From assembly GCF_037042905.1 (NCBI RefSeq), contig NW_026974140.1, positions 13,938,001 to 14,002,000 on the forward strand: a stretch of 64,000 nucleotides of DNA. The letters run 5' to 3'. Shown here one piece after another: positions 37,466 through 48,229 of the stretch. The notes under the pieces are model-generated. The model had not been told where the DNA came from, did no database searches, and saw only the letters and a list, made by a program, of their open reading frames with translations. Numbering within the stretch: the first letter of the stretch is position 1; the number at the start of each line of letters is the position of its first letter. The DNA comes from Lytechinus pictus (Eukaryota; Echinodermata; Echinoidea; Temnopleuroida; Toxopneustidae). A program made the translations under genes and the position numbers.

Positions 37466-38641
37466 CAGTGGCGTAACTACGGGGGGGGGGGCATGGGGGG
37501 CACGTGCCCCCCCCCCAATCGGCTGACAAAAAAAAAAAAAAAAAAAAAAACGGGGAAAAGGAGAAAAAGAGGGAGAAAGGAAGAGAAACGTAGTGGGAAA
37601 AAAGACATTATTGTTCATTATAATGTTATATTATTTCATAATAATATGTTATGTTATATTACATAAGAAACATTTTTCATAACTTAATGAAACATAATTT
37701 GCTCAGGGCCTATGTTTTCATTGCTCCTGATGCTCGCATTGTCTGTTTACCGAGATATATAACCCTGATAAAAACTAAAACCTCCCGTTTTCAAGTCAAT
37801 ATATACCAAACTGCCAAATATATTTGTTATTGTTTTATGTACAATAGTATGCTTCTTTTTCATGACTAAAGTGATTGCCCCATTTTAAGGTCTTAATATA
37901 AAACATTTCCTGTCCGTGCTTACGTTAGCAGTAGCGGATTGGTGAAATATGTCTGCTCTCAATGAATTCCTAGAATCAGTCCTTAAAATGTTCCTTTTTC
38001 TGATCTGAATATCAAAAATTTTCACCTCGCGCTTCGCGCTCGCACCGTTTGGTTAGTGAACTACGTATGGTCTTCGTGAATTCCTACAAACAAGCCTTAA
38101 AATGCCCCTCTTCAGGTCTGAATTTCCTAAATTTTCAGCTCGCGCTTCGCGCTCGCAAGATTTGATTAGTGAGATGGGTATGTTAATCATGATTACAAGT
38201 GCTTTATGTGCATATGTTTAGATGTAATTCTAACAAAATCAGCAAGCGCTTATTGGCACTCGCATTAGATGACTATGGTGAGATGTGTATACTCTTAACG
38301 GATTCCTAAAATATAGTCCTTAAAATCTTCCTGTTTGGGGTCAATATTTACAAAAATTTCAGCTCGCGCTTCGCGCTCGCATTATTTAGTGAGACAGGTA
38401 CGTATCATGATTACAAAAGAATTTTATAATGTCCTTTTTTAGGTCTAAATATCAAAAATTTTAAGTTCGCGCTTCGCGCTCGCATTATTTGACCAGTGAG
38501 ATACATATCCGTTTAATGGCACTGTCCTTAAAATGTCTCTATTAGGTCAGTATACCTGGCAACTGGGCGCGCTGCGCTCACTAAGTGACTCAAAATTTTT
38601 GCTCGTGCCCCCCCAATGCCGTGACCCACGGTACGCCACTG
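37466..38641. mobile_element. hAT-type element with perfect target duplication
   Basis: Starts CAGTGGCGTAACTACGG, ends CCACGGTACGCCACTG, with TCCACCAA directly on both sides (37458-37465 and 38642-38649). Its interior aligns along most of its length with 18507-19750, including GGGGAAAAGGAGAAAAAGAG and the CpG-rich cores at about 38026, 38136, 38359 and 38464. No transposase. Confidence 0.93.
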
Positions 38642-38649
38642 TCCACCAA

Positions 38650-39332
38650 CGTGTGGAATTATCCATATCATGACGAATGGGACCTTACAGTCAAATTAAT
38701 GTTAACCAATACCTTTAAACTGATAGTCCACTGGTTGAACTCATTTTCAAATTGTATAAATTTGCACCCTAAAACGTGCTGCAAGTGCTGCGAAAACAAT
38801 GTGTTTAGCTGGGACAGGGTCAAAACCAGGTTCTTTGGTGTTGCTGCGGTTCCTTGTCTGATAACAAGTTTTATTTTAAAAGTAATAATCTGTACTTTGC
38901 ATATGTTACAACCTTTGAGATTCTGTCTAGCCGTATATGTACTTTGGACTCTGAGGAGCGGGGGTAGAGTGGGAGTGGCCGCACAATGTAGAAACAAAAT
39001 CATGATTGTGGTTGGATAGTTTTAAATATTAATTTCAAAAGGAAAAGCGAGATAATGATATCATGTTCGATTGCCCAACATATGCGCTATCCTGACAAAC
39101 CCGCTCGTGTTATATCTTACGAAGGCTTCTCGGGAATAAAATCTCTTGTCTCTTATACGTACTGCGACTCAATATTTTGAGTATATTGGAGATGTAATTT
39201 GGTGATCGAAATCTCGATTCACGATCGATTGTTCGAGCAGAGATTAACGACAGATGATTGTCGGTAAAGAAGTTGCTAGTTGGATTTATTAGCTCCGTAA
39301 CCATCAGTAACAAACATTGATTTCTAAAAGGC
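38650..39332. other. No supported gene
   Basis: The open frame 38585-39019 starts inside the hAT element and shows no domain I recognise; no splice support. Confidence 0.35.
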
Positions 39333-39675
39333 CTGGTCACAACGCCTGAACTTTGCTGGAGCGGTCCTTGAACTGTAGGGAGAGGGGTTCGAATTTCAAC
39401 AACGCTCGTCACCGGGCGCAAGAAGGAAAACAAAAATCGAAACAGGGGCGTTGCCTTAGCGGTGCACCGCTGAAGCCGGCGTTTCTTTAGCGTTGGTATA
39501 ACGGTTGCTCCTCACATTTTACTCTTTCCAATAGGATTGCTTCTCTTCTAGGGTTTTGGTTTCCTTTAAAAAATAACGGTGACCAACTTCTGACGGTGGT
39601 GAACCGGGTAACGAGCGGTGATGATTTTTTTCACATCTCCAGGAACTCTCCAGCAAAGTTTTTGCGGTGTTAACA
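39333..39675. mobile_element. Fold-back repeat, GCCTGGTCACAAC family
   Basis: AACTTTGCTGGAG near 39350 and its complement CTCCAGCAAAGTT near 39650 mark inverted arms; the left end GCCTGGTCACAACGCC resembles the AAGGCCTGGTCCCACTG ends at 49136 and 51279. The boundary call is approximate. Confidence 0.5.
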
Positions 39676-39719
39676 CAAATCACTTTCCAATGAAACTGGC
39701 GACATCAAATCGCCATCAA

Positions 39720-39965
39720 ACGCTGCACTGAACCTACACACTAATTTTGCACCCTGAACCAAACAGTGGTATAGGACCTAGGGTGCACACTGTTATTATT
39801 TTCAACAAGAAATGATCGTTTGCACCTAAAAAGTGCAACTTTTCACCTACGTGGTTCATCTCTGCACCCTATTAGTTACACCAACACCATTAACAACAAA
39901 ATAATGTGCATAATTACACTCATTAACACCGGTTAGGGTGCTGCAAGTAGGCCTATATACCAAAC
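39720..39965. repeat. GGGTGCA/TGCACCC-rich fold-back remnant
   Basis: TGCACCC or GGGTGCA appears at about 39749, 39781, 39860 and 39938 in both orientations, a pattern shared with 24055-24530. Confidence 0.45.
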
Positions 39966-40035
39966 CCTATATCAGTATAGTTCATATCTGAACCCCTATT
40001 TCTAGTGTATACAATCATTATATACTCATATACTT

Positions 40036-40197
40036 CAGGGACTGCAGAATCCGGAGGGGGGGGGGTGAAGCGCCCCCCCTCTTTCATTAACCATGTACAA
40101 AAACTTGAAAATTACCTTCAAATATGCATGATGTTAAGTATGTTACACACACACTTTCGGCTCAAGCACCCACTTTTAAATCGTTCCGCAGCCACTG
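40036..40197. mobile_element. 162-bp hAT-like element with 5-bp duplication
   Basis: Left end CAGGGACTGCAGAATCC, right end GTTCCGCAGCCACTG, flanked by TACTT on both sides (40031-40035 and 40198-40202). Poly-G and poly-C runs lie inside. The 5-bp duplication matches what is reported for hAT5-group elements. Confidence 0.75.
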
Positions 40198-40365
40198 TAC
40201 TTAGGAATGGGAAGCTGCATGTATACATTTTTAGTTCGTTGTGACTCCAGTCTTCAAAATTGCTTTGGAATATGTTTAAATTTGTAATGTTTATATTTGG
40301 TCATACTTTGTAAACTCTGAAACGGAAAAACGTAACATCTTAATCTAACTCTTTGACAATAATTA

Positions 40366-40604
40366 CACTGTAAAAACTGTGGTGTTAAAACTGACACCGA
40401 TTGGTGTTAATAGAGGACCACACCCTGAGGTGTTAAAATAACCCCCTAGAGATTGAACATAACACCAAAGAGTGTAAATGTAACAACCATAGGTGTTGTA
40501 ATAACACCTATATGTGTAAAACTAACACCACCAATTTAACACCGGTGTAAAATAACTGGTGTGGTCCTCTATGTACACCGGCTAACACCAAAGTTTTTGC
40601 TGTG
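40366..40604. mobile_element. TA-flanked MITE built on GGTGTTA motifs, upstream of the plus-strand coiled-coil gene
   Basis: Inverted ends CACTGTAAAAACTGTGGTG and its partner ending AAAGTTTTTGCTGTG, with TA outside both. Inside, GGTGTTA or TAACACC recurs about ten times, and AGAGGACCACACC pairs with GGTGTGGTCCTCT. It sits 102 bp before the proposed splice acceptor of the gene. Confidence 0.8.
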
Positions 40605-40748
40605 TAGCTTTCGACCCTTTCCAGTAACGACAATCTGTTGATTAATCGTTGGCAATATACTAATTCTGTTCGTTGAAAATTGTTTGCCTGTTTTCTGTCC
40701 TTACAGAAATACTCAAGTAAAGAACTTTGCACTACATTTACTGACGAA

Positions 40749-42257
40749 ATGGACAAAGTGAACGGGAACTCGAATAGCAGCGTTGAAGAAAATGCAAGGT
40801 ATGGGCTGCATATAAAAAAAACACGCGCTTTTAATAGTTTACTTAATTCATTATCATTTTGATATAATATTAGGCAGTTATGTGTTGAGGACCCGATGTG
40901 TATTAATTCATTAGTGATATTAAAATTGAAAATTAAAGAACTTTCTCCCGGTATGAGACATAGTATAAAGGAGGAAATATCAAATAAATATTCTTTTACA
41001 AATTCTAAAGCGAGGGAAAAAAAATTTCAATCAATTTTTCTTATGCATTTTTTTCCCAGCGAACCCGTCGATGAAGTGACCTGGCTTGCCAAGGAATTTC
41101 CGACCAACGAACAGGCTTCGTCGGACATGAAGAACCATGCTACGCCAGATGACAATATTGAAGGGTCTTCCGAAGAAAGTAAAGAAGAGATCAATCTGGG
41201 TACTCAGGCGCTTGACCTAGTGACTGCATATCATGAAACAGAAAACGACACTGAACTCTCTCTCAATGATTCTAGTGAGGAAGGGGAGATGTCTTCTATC
41301 CAAAGTCTCGTTTCAAACGAATGTTCTTCCTCATCAGCTGATATTGTTTTTAAAGAGGAGGGGAATTCCCTGCCCAAGAGCCTTTCTTCAGAGGATCAAC
41401 CTCCTGATGCAGATAAAATGAAACAATATGAGTTATTAAAAAGAGAAAATGAAATCTTAGAAAATGAAAATAACAAATTGAATGATGAAAAAATGTATTT
41501 GAAAAATGAAATTAAAACCAGAAATGCTAGAATGGATAAGGAACGTTTAGAGTTCATTCCCGAAGGGAAATACTTACAGGAGCTAAATACAGAAAACCGG
41601 GCACTTGTAAATGCACTGAAGGAATGCACATGTCATTCTAAAGATAATGTTCTATCCCTGCTATCGAGCAGCTCATCAAACGATCAATCCACTGAAACAG
41701 ACAGTGTGTCTAATATTGAATGCATTATTTTGGAAAATTATGAGGTGATATCCGAAAATGAAAATGATTATTGTAAACATAGGCTTATGAATGCTGAGAA
41801 TGTTGATATTGATAGACCTCTTCAAACTGGTTGCACTAAAGAAGGGGAGATGTCTTCTCCCCAAAGTCTAATATCAAACGATCAGCTACTAAAAGATGTA
41901 AAAGGTTCTTCATCATTTATTGTTTTTGAAGAAGGGGTGGCATCCTTGCCAAGAAGCCTCTCGTCTGAGGATCAACCTCCCGACGCAGATGAAAAGCTAA
42001 TGAAAATATCAAAAGAATGTCAGATATTAAAAAAAGAAAAAAAAAATTTAGAAAATGAAAACACCAGATTGATAAAAGAAAATGTTGACCTGAGTAATCA
42101 ACTTAAAACCAAAATTGCCAGAATGGATGAGGAACGTCGTGGGTTCATTTCCCAAAGAAAATATTTGCAGGAACTAGAAATAGAAAAACTGACACTTCGA
42201 AAAGCTTTGAGTGATTGTACATGTCATTATGAAGATGATGCTCCTGCATTAATTTGA
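40749..42257 (+). CDS. Two-exon coiled-coil protein with internal duplication, 415 aa, family not recognised
   Basis: Coding exons are 40749..40798 and 41060..42257, 1248 nt including TGA. The start GAAATGG has a purine at -3 and G at +4. Exon 1 encodes MDKVNGNSNSSVEENA and ends AG|GTATGG. The acceptor TTTTTTCCCAG precedes exon 2, and AG|C makes Ser17, keeping frame. An acceptor at 40704-40706 suggests a 5' UTR intron 42 nt before the ATG. The protein has two related units of about 187 residues (from about 91 and 278), each with EGEMSSxQSL, a Ser-rich acidic part, SLP[K/R]SLSSEDQPPDAD, a coiled coil (about 135-200 and 328-398) and a closing CTCH. It is highly acidic and Ser/Glu/Asn-rich, with no signal peptide or membrane segment. 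I see no AATAAA before a retrotransposon relic at 42370. Function unknown; it may oligomerise. The 453-codon open frame from 40896 is misleading because it reads through the intron. Confidence 0.75.
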
Positions 42258-42369
42258 GTATGTGTCCTTACATTACTGGAATCAATAGGATCAGTAGCCC
42301 GATATATAGATGTCAACTTCCTTTACGCGGTCACTGATTAGGGCATATTCCCAGGATCTACTGGACCAA

Positions 42370-43735
42370 TTGGTATGAATGCAGCGGGTGAGGGAGGCGC
42401 GATGATATCTAGTCGCACCGTAGGTGGCTCTTTTCGATCTTCGACTTGAATACCTCTAGTGCTGTTCACTACATCAGGTGGGAGATGGTTCCAAGCCAAA
42501 GGGGTTACCTTAGGGGCATACTCACAAAAAAATGATTGTTTTAATGGCTCAGTGTCTGTTGGGTGAATAGTGTAACCTTAATTGTGGTTCACTATTTGTC
42601 TTTCTAAGATATTCTGTGCTTGAAATTCTTGAAATTGATTAGTTTTGACTTTTCGTTTTGGCCTTGTTTTAGTCAAGAAATTCTCAATAGGAAGGACTGC
42701 TTATGGGACCGAACCCTCGACCACCTCGAAGAAGGAAGATAGCTTTAGGACTTGTCGTCTTGAGGATAGTGTTGGCAGATTTAGCTTTTCTCTCATCATG
42801 CTCATGCTGGTGATGTAGGCTGTACGTTTACACTGCTCAGGGCAAAACTGGAGATTTCGGCGAAGATGTCCCAGGATGGAGTTAGCTTTCTTCGTTGTCA
42901 TGCTGATGTGAGGGGTCCATTTAAGGTCATCAGACAGCATGACTTCGAGGTACTTCTCTTGGGAAATGTGTTTGAGAATATGACCATTGATGTTGTAGAA
43001 GTAGGATGACTTCTGATCAGATCGACTCAATAGTACTTGGCATTTTGTGGCGTTAAATCTCATTCCCCGTGTATTCGCCCATATTGCTGCAGTTTGGACA
43101 GATCGTTTTGGAGACTGACATGATCCCGCTGCGACTTGATCGTTCTATACAAGAGGCAGTCGTCAGCGAAAAGGCGGACAGTAGACTTGACGTTGTCTTG
43201 TAAGTCGTTGATATGACAAAAAAGAGGAGCTAGTGGCCGAGCACGGTCCCTTTTGAGATGTTGATCTTACTAAGTAGCTTTTCCACACCAGAGACAGAAA
43301 TGTGCAGATCATCAATCTTGCGTGCAGACTTCGTAGTTCTTGTCTCAACTGGTGGGATGAAGGTGTCCAAGTTGAAGACTGATTTGAACTGCTGTTGTAA
43401 CAACATCTATGCTTTCAGTCTGCTATCATGGATCAGATAACCATCCTTCTTTAGTGCTGGAGTACCAGTTCTTAATTTTTCTCTTCTCTTCGAAGACACA
43501 TATCTCCAGAAGGGCTTAGGATGAAATTTTCTTCAGCTACTTTAAAAGCCTGTTTGCAGTCCTTCTGGAAGTCTGTATACTTCTTCCATGCACTCTTTTT
43601 GGCTGCATCGTGGGTGTTTTTCTTGGTTTTCTTGTAAAGTCTCATTTTCCTCTTCACCATTCGCTGCTGTGTGAAAACCACGGGAGAGACTTCCTACCTC
43701 GCACTGTCTTGGAGGTATCAGGTTCATCCAGGATC
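42370..43735 (-). mobile_element. Decayed non-LTR retrotransposon, reverse-transcriptase region
   Basis: Read on the minus strand, broken frames follow the order of a LINE polymerase. First comes a Lys-rich linker between endonuclease and polymerase (43681-43472: RLYKKTKK, AAKKSAWKKYTDFQKDCKQ). Next come INDLQDNVKSTVRLFADDCL with the catalytic FADD (about 43230-43150) and MRFNATKCQVL (43063). YFYNINGHILKHISQEKYLEV and FLRRNL-type thumb sequence follow to 42701, and a C-terminal WNHLPPDVVNS piece lies near 42480. Frameshifts and stops make it inactive. The FADD box and the NGHILK/YLEV pattern suggest the Jockey/CR1 group; clade assignment is inference. Confidence 0.85.
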
Positions 43736-43902
43736 TGAAACAGTGATGGCTTGAAGTGAGTTATTAGTCAAATAATGATTGCATGTCAAGGTATTCTTTC
43801 ATCCTCTCTTGAAAAAAGGTCAAAATCAAATTGGATACCATTTATTGTGCGCTTTTGTATACAGCTCCAAGCCCAGCTCCAAGCCTCAATGAGATGTTAT
43901 CA

Positions 43903-45347
43903 TTAAAGTTGAATTAAGAAGGGGGTGAGTTTCCATAAATATAGGTTCTACATACAATATATAGTATATATAAGTTGTTCAAACACATATCATGTCACAA
44001 TAATCCTCTGCCTTCTCGATATTTTGCTTTGAAAGTCTATGAAATTAGCCACCTGTCAGAGCCCGAGAGACGAGTGTACAGAAAAGTCACTCGGAGTGTG
44101 ACGTCACCGGGGGGAATTTAGTATAAGAGGTGCCTGAATGTCATACAGAAATGCTATGCAGAGAGAGAAAGATATTTTACTTTTTTTTTTCAAAGCAACT
44201 CAAATCAAACAAATAGGACTGATATGTACAAATCTTTACTTTCCCTGTATAAAAAACAGTATGAATAACCACCATGAACTCTTCAATCATGATGTAAGAT
44301 AGCAAACAGTGAGTTATTGAATGATGTTTTCACTATTTCTCATTTATTTTATCACGATGTTCAATCAAGTGAGTAGCTGGAAAGTAATTCCGGCGGCTAG
44401 CTCAGCGCGCGCTGAACGCATAATACTAGTACACACAATACCCAGGCATTGAGTGTACTGTTATGGTCTGGTATGTCGACTTAGTTCATGGCCGTGCAGC
44501 GATCCCCTGGCGTTTTTTCTTCTTTTCTTTTGTCTTTGACTCCACTTTTATATCCTCTGGATCATTTCCACACATAGCTCATTCCACAGAACAATCTTGA
44601 ACCAAACGTATAGTATTCTTTCTCGGCCTTCTGAGTTGTTTTCTATATTTAATTACGCTAGGGGTCACCGTCACACATACAAACGCAATTCGGAAGTGAG
44701 TTGAAGACAGAAAGATATATAGTAATTAGTATACATCTCTATGGTTGAAGACAACAAGAACGGTACGGTAGCTCGACAGCTAGCTGCGCCGGAGCGGGCG
44801 GCCGGTCGGCACAAAGCAATTCCGCAACCAACTGTGTTTTTTTGCAAGAGCCGCGTCACACGCGGATAAATATGTCATAATAACACGTCTGCTACGTTAT
44901 CGACTGGTGAGAAGATCTCGATCAAATTTCATATTATTCACCTTGAAATTATTCCTTTAGGGTCTATGGTATCATTCTGAGGGAATTCACATATTTGGAA
45001 TAATAGTACGGCCACAAATATTTTAATCATTTCCTCTTTGCAAGTTCTATGGCTCGCAGATACAACTTCAACTGCAGTTATTCCATAGTAGTACACAAAA
45101 CGGCACTGCCTTGTTTACTAAACCGGGACCGAATACCCCCCGGTGACGTCACACTCAAAGAACACCCGTCTCGGTAGGCATTGCAGGAGCGAACTCAGGG
45201 AAAATGGGTAGGGATATTCGTTCAAATTCACTATTTTGAAAAAAGAAAATGGGGGGTCGAATCACCTATTAGTGTTTGGGGGGTTGTAAGGTTGCTATTA
45301 ATGTAAATATCTCAATATTTGGAATCGTCTTCTTAATTCAACTTTAA
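43903..45347. mobile_element. 1.4-kb TTAA-flanked fold-back DNA element
   Basis: TTAA at 43903-43906 and 45344-45347 with exact inverted ends AGTTGAATTAAGAAG / CTTCTTAATTCAACT. Inner arms also mirror each other: AGTGTGACGTCACCGGGGGG near 44095 against its near complement CCCCCCGGTGACGTCACACT near 45137, and GACGAGTGT against ACACCCGTCTCGG. A GC-rich core (GGCGGCTAGCTCAGCGCGCG) is near 44391. No ORF above 62 codons. Kolobok or piggyBac type by target site. Confidence 0.8.
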
Positions 45348-45599
45348 GGAATTCATGTAGCAAATATGTATACAGTTAGCATTAGCGCCGAGTTTGCATA
45401 AATTCTGCAAAGAGAAAGCATAGCATAATTGTCCCATTCGCTACACGATTGGGGACCTATAGACCTACCTATAGGCATGATAGGGCTGTAGTTTAGACTT
45501 GAGGGAGTTGGGAGTATCGATCCCTGGACGTACAATCATATGACACAACACATAGGTGAAATGTTTTTAGTTAACGATGTTTCTTTTCTCGATGGCATG

Positions 45600-47325
45600 T
45601 ATGTTTTCAAAGAAAGAAACTATAGAAGCCATTAAGGAGCTTATTGACATAAGTCATGTGGGTTATATGGTGTAACTGCATAGCATTTAAAGTACGCTAT
45701 ATAGCTCCAAGTTAGCACCTTTACTTGCAGTATGCTTTTCTGGGTTTTTAATCCATGGAATACTGCCTGATAATATGCCATCTGTCATTTTGGTCCCTGT
45801 ATTAAAGGACAAAGCGGGTCGCATTGCTAACAAAGATAATTATAGACCGATCGCTTTAGCAAGTGTTCTTTCTAAAGTATTGGAGAAGAAAATTTCTCGG
45901 GAATTTTCTGTAGGTTAGAGAAATATATATTAATTTGTGATAATCAATTCGGCTTTAAAGCGAAGCACGGAACTGATATGTGTATTTTTGCTTTAATAGA
46001 AATCATTGCAAGTTATCGAAAGAGAAATGTTTTTGTGTTTTCTCGATGCCTCCAAGGCATTTGATAGAGTCAATCATGGGAAACTCTTCCAAAAATGTAT
46101 GATAAGGGCATACCAAGTTATTTGATCAGAATATTGGTGTATTGGTATGATAACCATACTATGATGGTTAGATGGGGCAGTTGCCTATCCGACTCGTTTA
46201 CTGTTGTTAATGGTGTTCGACAAGGAGGTATATTGTCGTCATATCTTATTAATTTGTATATGGATGACCTATCTTTGGGATTAAAGTAGTACTGTATGTT
46301 TAGTTGGTCGTATACCAAGGTTAATCACTTGATGTATGCTGACGATCTTGTAATCTTTAGTCCGTCAACCGCTGGGCTACAGAATTTGTTGAATGTTTGT
46401 ACTCAGTTTGGGATGGATAATGATGTCAAATTTAATGCGAAGAAAAGTCATGCTATGTTTGTAACCTGTAAAGATCTTAATACTTTAGTGTTTCCAAATT
46501 TCTATCTTTGTGGTGCAAAACTTGATGTTTTGTAAGGAGGTATCTTGGTCATATTTTTACAGACAACTTGTGCGATGACAGAGATATCTTTAGACAATGT
46601 CGCAAACTTTATGCACAAGGGAACACACTGTGCAGGGAGTTCCATAATGTGCTCTCTTGTTAAGGTTGCATTATTTCGAGCATACTGTACTCGGCTGTAT
46701 ACTGCACATTTTGGTGCAGATATAAGAAAAGCAGTTTGAGGAAACTTGTGGAAACTTATAACGATGCTATGAGAATGCTCATTCGGTTACCCAGACACTC
46801 TAGTGTTATAGTAGAATGTTTGCTAATGCCCATGTACCCTCGTGTCAAGCAGTTGTTAGAAACTTAACTTTTAACTTTATTGAGAGAATTGAAAATTTCT
46901 GAAAATACTATTGCAAGCATATTGGTTAACCCATTGTACAGCTGTACGAGGTAGGCCTATACATCAGAGTTGTGGAAGCATTGGTATAACAATTTAATGG
47001 CAGAGTCATGAGTCGTGATCTATTAAAAAAGCTTCGTATATTTGTCTTTTATTGAAACAAGTTACTCATATTGCCATATTGTAAATATTTCCATTGTACT
47101 TTTTATACATTGCTGTAATTTTGTTTTGTGTATTCATTGTTAATTTCTAGTATCATTTTAGTGTGATTATTTTATACCTTGTTCTACTCTCTATACATAA
47201 TTATCTGTTCTTTGTTTAATCTAGTTTTATATCTGCACGGTATGTCTGTTTTGATGTATACTATGATGTTTGTTTATATGGACCTTTGCTTATGCAGTTG
47301 TGTCTGGAATAAAGTCTTGAATTGA
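45600..47325 (+). mobile_element. Decayed non-LTR retrotransposon, reverse-transcriptase region
   Basis: Plus-strand fragments in RT order: ILPDNMPSVILVPVLKDKAG then NKDNYRPIALASVLSKVLEK (about 45750-45890), LDASKAFDRVNHGKLF (about 46040-46085), GVRQGGILSSYLINLYMDDL (about 46215-46275), and HLMYADDLVIFSPS with the catalytic YADD box (about 46326-46366), followed by KFNAKKSHAMFV. Frameshifts separate them. A polyadenylation-like AATAAA occurs near 47309, followed by TTGAATTGAAAAA, a plausible 3' end. Inactive. Confidence 0.85.
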
Positions 47326-47344
47326 AAAATTTGAAACATAATTA

Positions 47345-48229
47345 TGGACAGGCATGTAAATAGAACATACAATAAAGCCGAATGGTAATGAATTGGTACC
47401 TGTGTGATAAACCCTGCCTCCTTGCTTGTATACAGGCCTAAAAATGAGAATGCACAGGATATCAAGGCACATATGCTATAAAGATATGCAAAATAGACCA
47501 GGAGAAGAGATAATGAACTTTGGACAGTGACATCCTATGAATGCACTAATCTGCAGAGGGAGCGAGAGAATGTGGGGGGGGGGGAGGTTGGGTGAGAGAG
47601 GGATCAGAGGGGGAGAGAGAGAGGGGGGATACCGAGAAAGGGGAGGGTTTTCGATTTGTAGAACATCAAAATATTATGATCCCGGAGCGGTGGTGGGATC
47701 AAAGCAAGAAAGAAGTTTTAAAATAGATAGGAACTTCTTTGACATAAAAACTTCTTCTTGTTTGGTTTTGGTTGGCAACCAGTCAAGAAATGACGATTTT
47801 TGCCACTGCTTTTGGAGCTTTTTTTTTCTTTGAAAGATCAAGAATGAATTAGCTTCATTTTTTTTCTTTATTTCTATTTTATTTATTTTCTTTTTCTTTT
47901 CAAGATCAAAATAGCCTTGCTAACATGGCAAGGTTGTAAACTAGCAATAAATAGTATGCGCATTATAAATAGAAAAATAGCTATTCTATTCACCTGCAAA
48001 AAAATTTAAAAAAATATTAGTGTAGTGAGTTAAAAATTAAAAAGAAAAGTAGACAATTTTTTCTATTTCATTTGTAAAAATAGTATGAAATAGTCCCCTT
48101 TTACTAAAATTAGTATTTAAAAAATAGAAAAAAAGGATTAAATAGGAAAAAATATTTGTTCTCGCAACAAAAATCTAGGATAACAATTTTTTAATGTAAA
48201 CTAGAAAATTTCACTGAGAATAACATGAT
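47345..48229. other. Purine-rich and A/T-rich sequence with AAATAG/CTATTT motifs
   Basis: 47545-47650 is a G/A-rich stretch. 47860-48200 is AT-rich with many copies of AAATAG, AAATAGAAAAA and CTATTT in both orientations, suggesting a degenerate palindromic repeat that leads into the next array. No gene seen. Confidence 0.5.

Noticed and set aside
40896..41059. ATG at 40896 as the start of the plus-strand coiled-coil gene
   Set aside because: The sequence up to 41059 is AT-rich, ends in a pyrimidine tract plus CAG, and a better exon (40749-40798) joins in phase. The upstream part is read-through of a 261-nt intron.
10141..42257. Membership of the coiled-coil genes in the sea urchin Sp185/333 immune family
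   Set aside because: The short-exon/long-exon plan is similar, but there is no hydrophobic leader and no Gly-rich or His-rich region, and the coiled coil is unlike that family.
42701..47325. Active retrotransposons
   Set aside because: Both reverse-transcriptase regions are broken by frameshifts and stops and lack an intact endonuclease.
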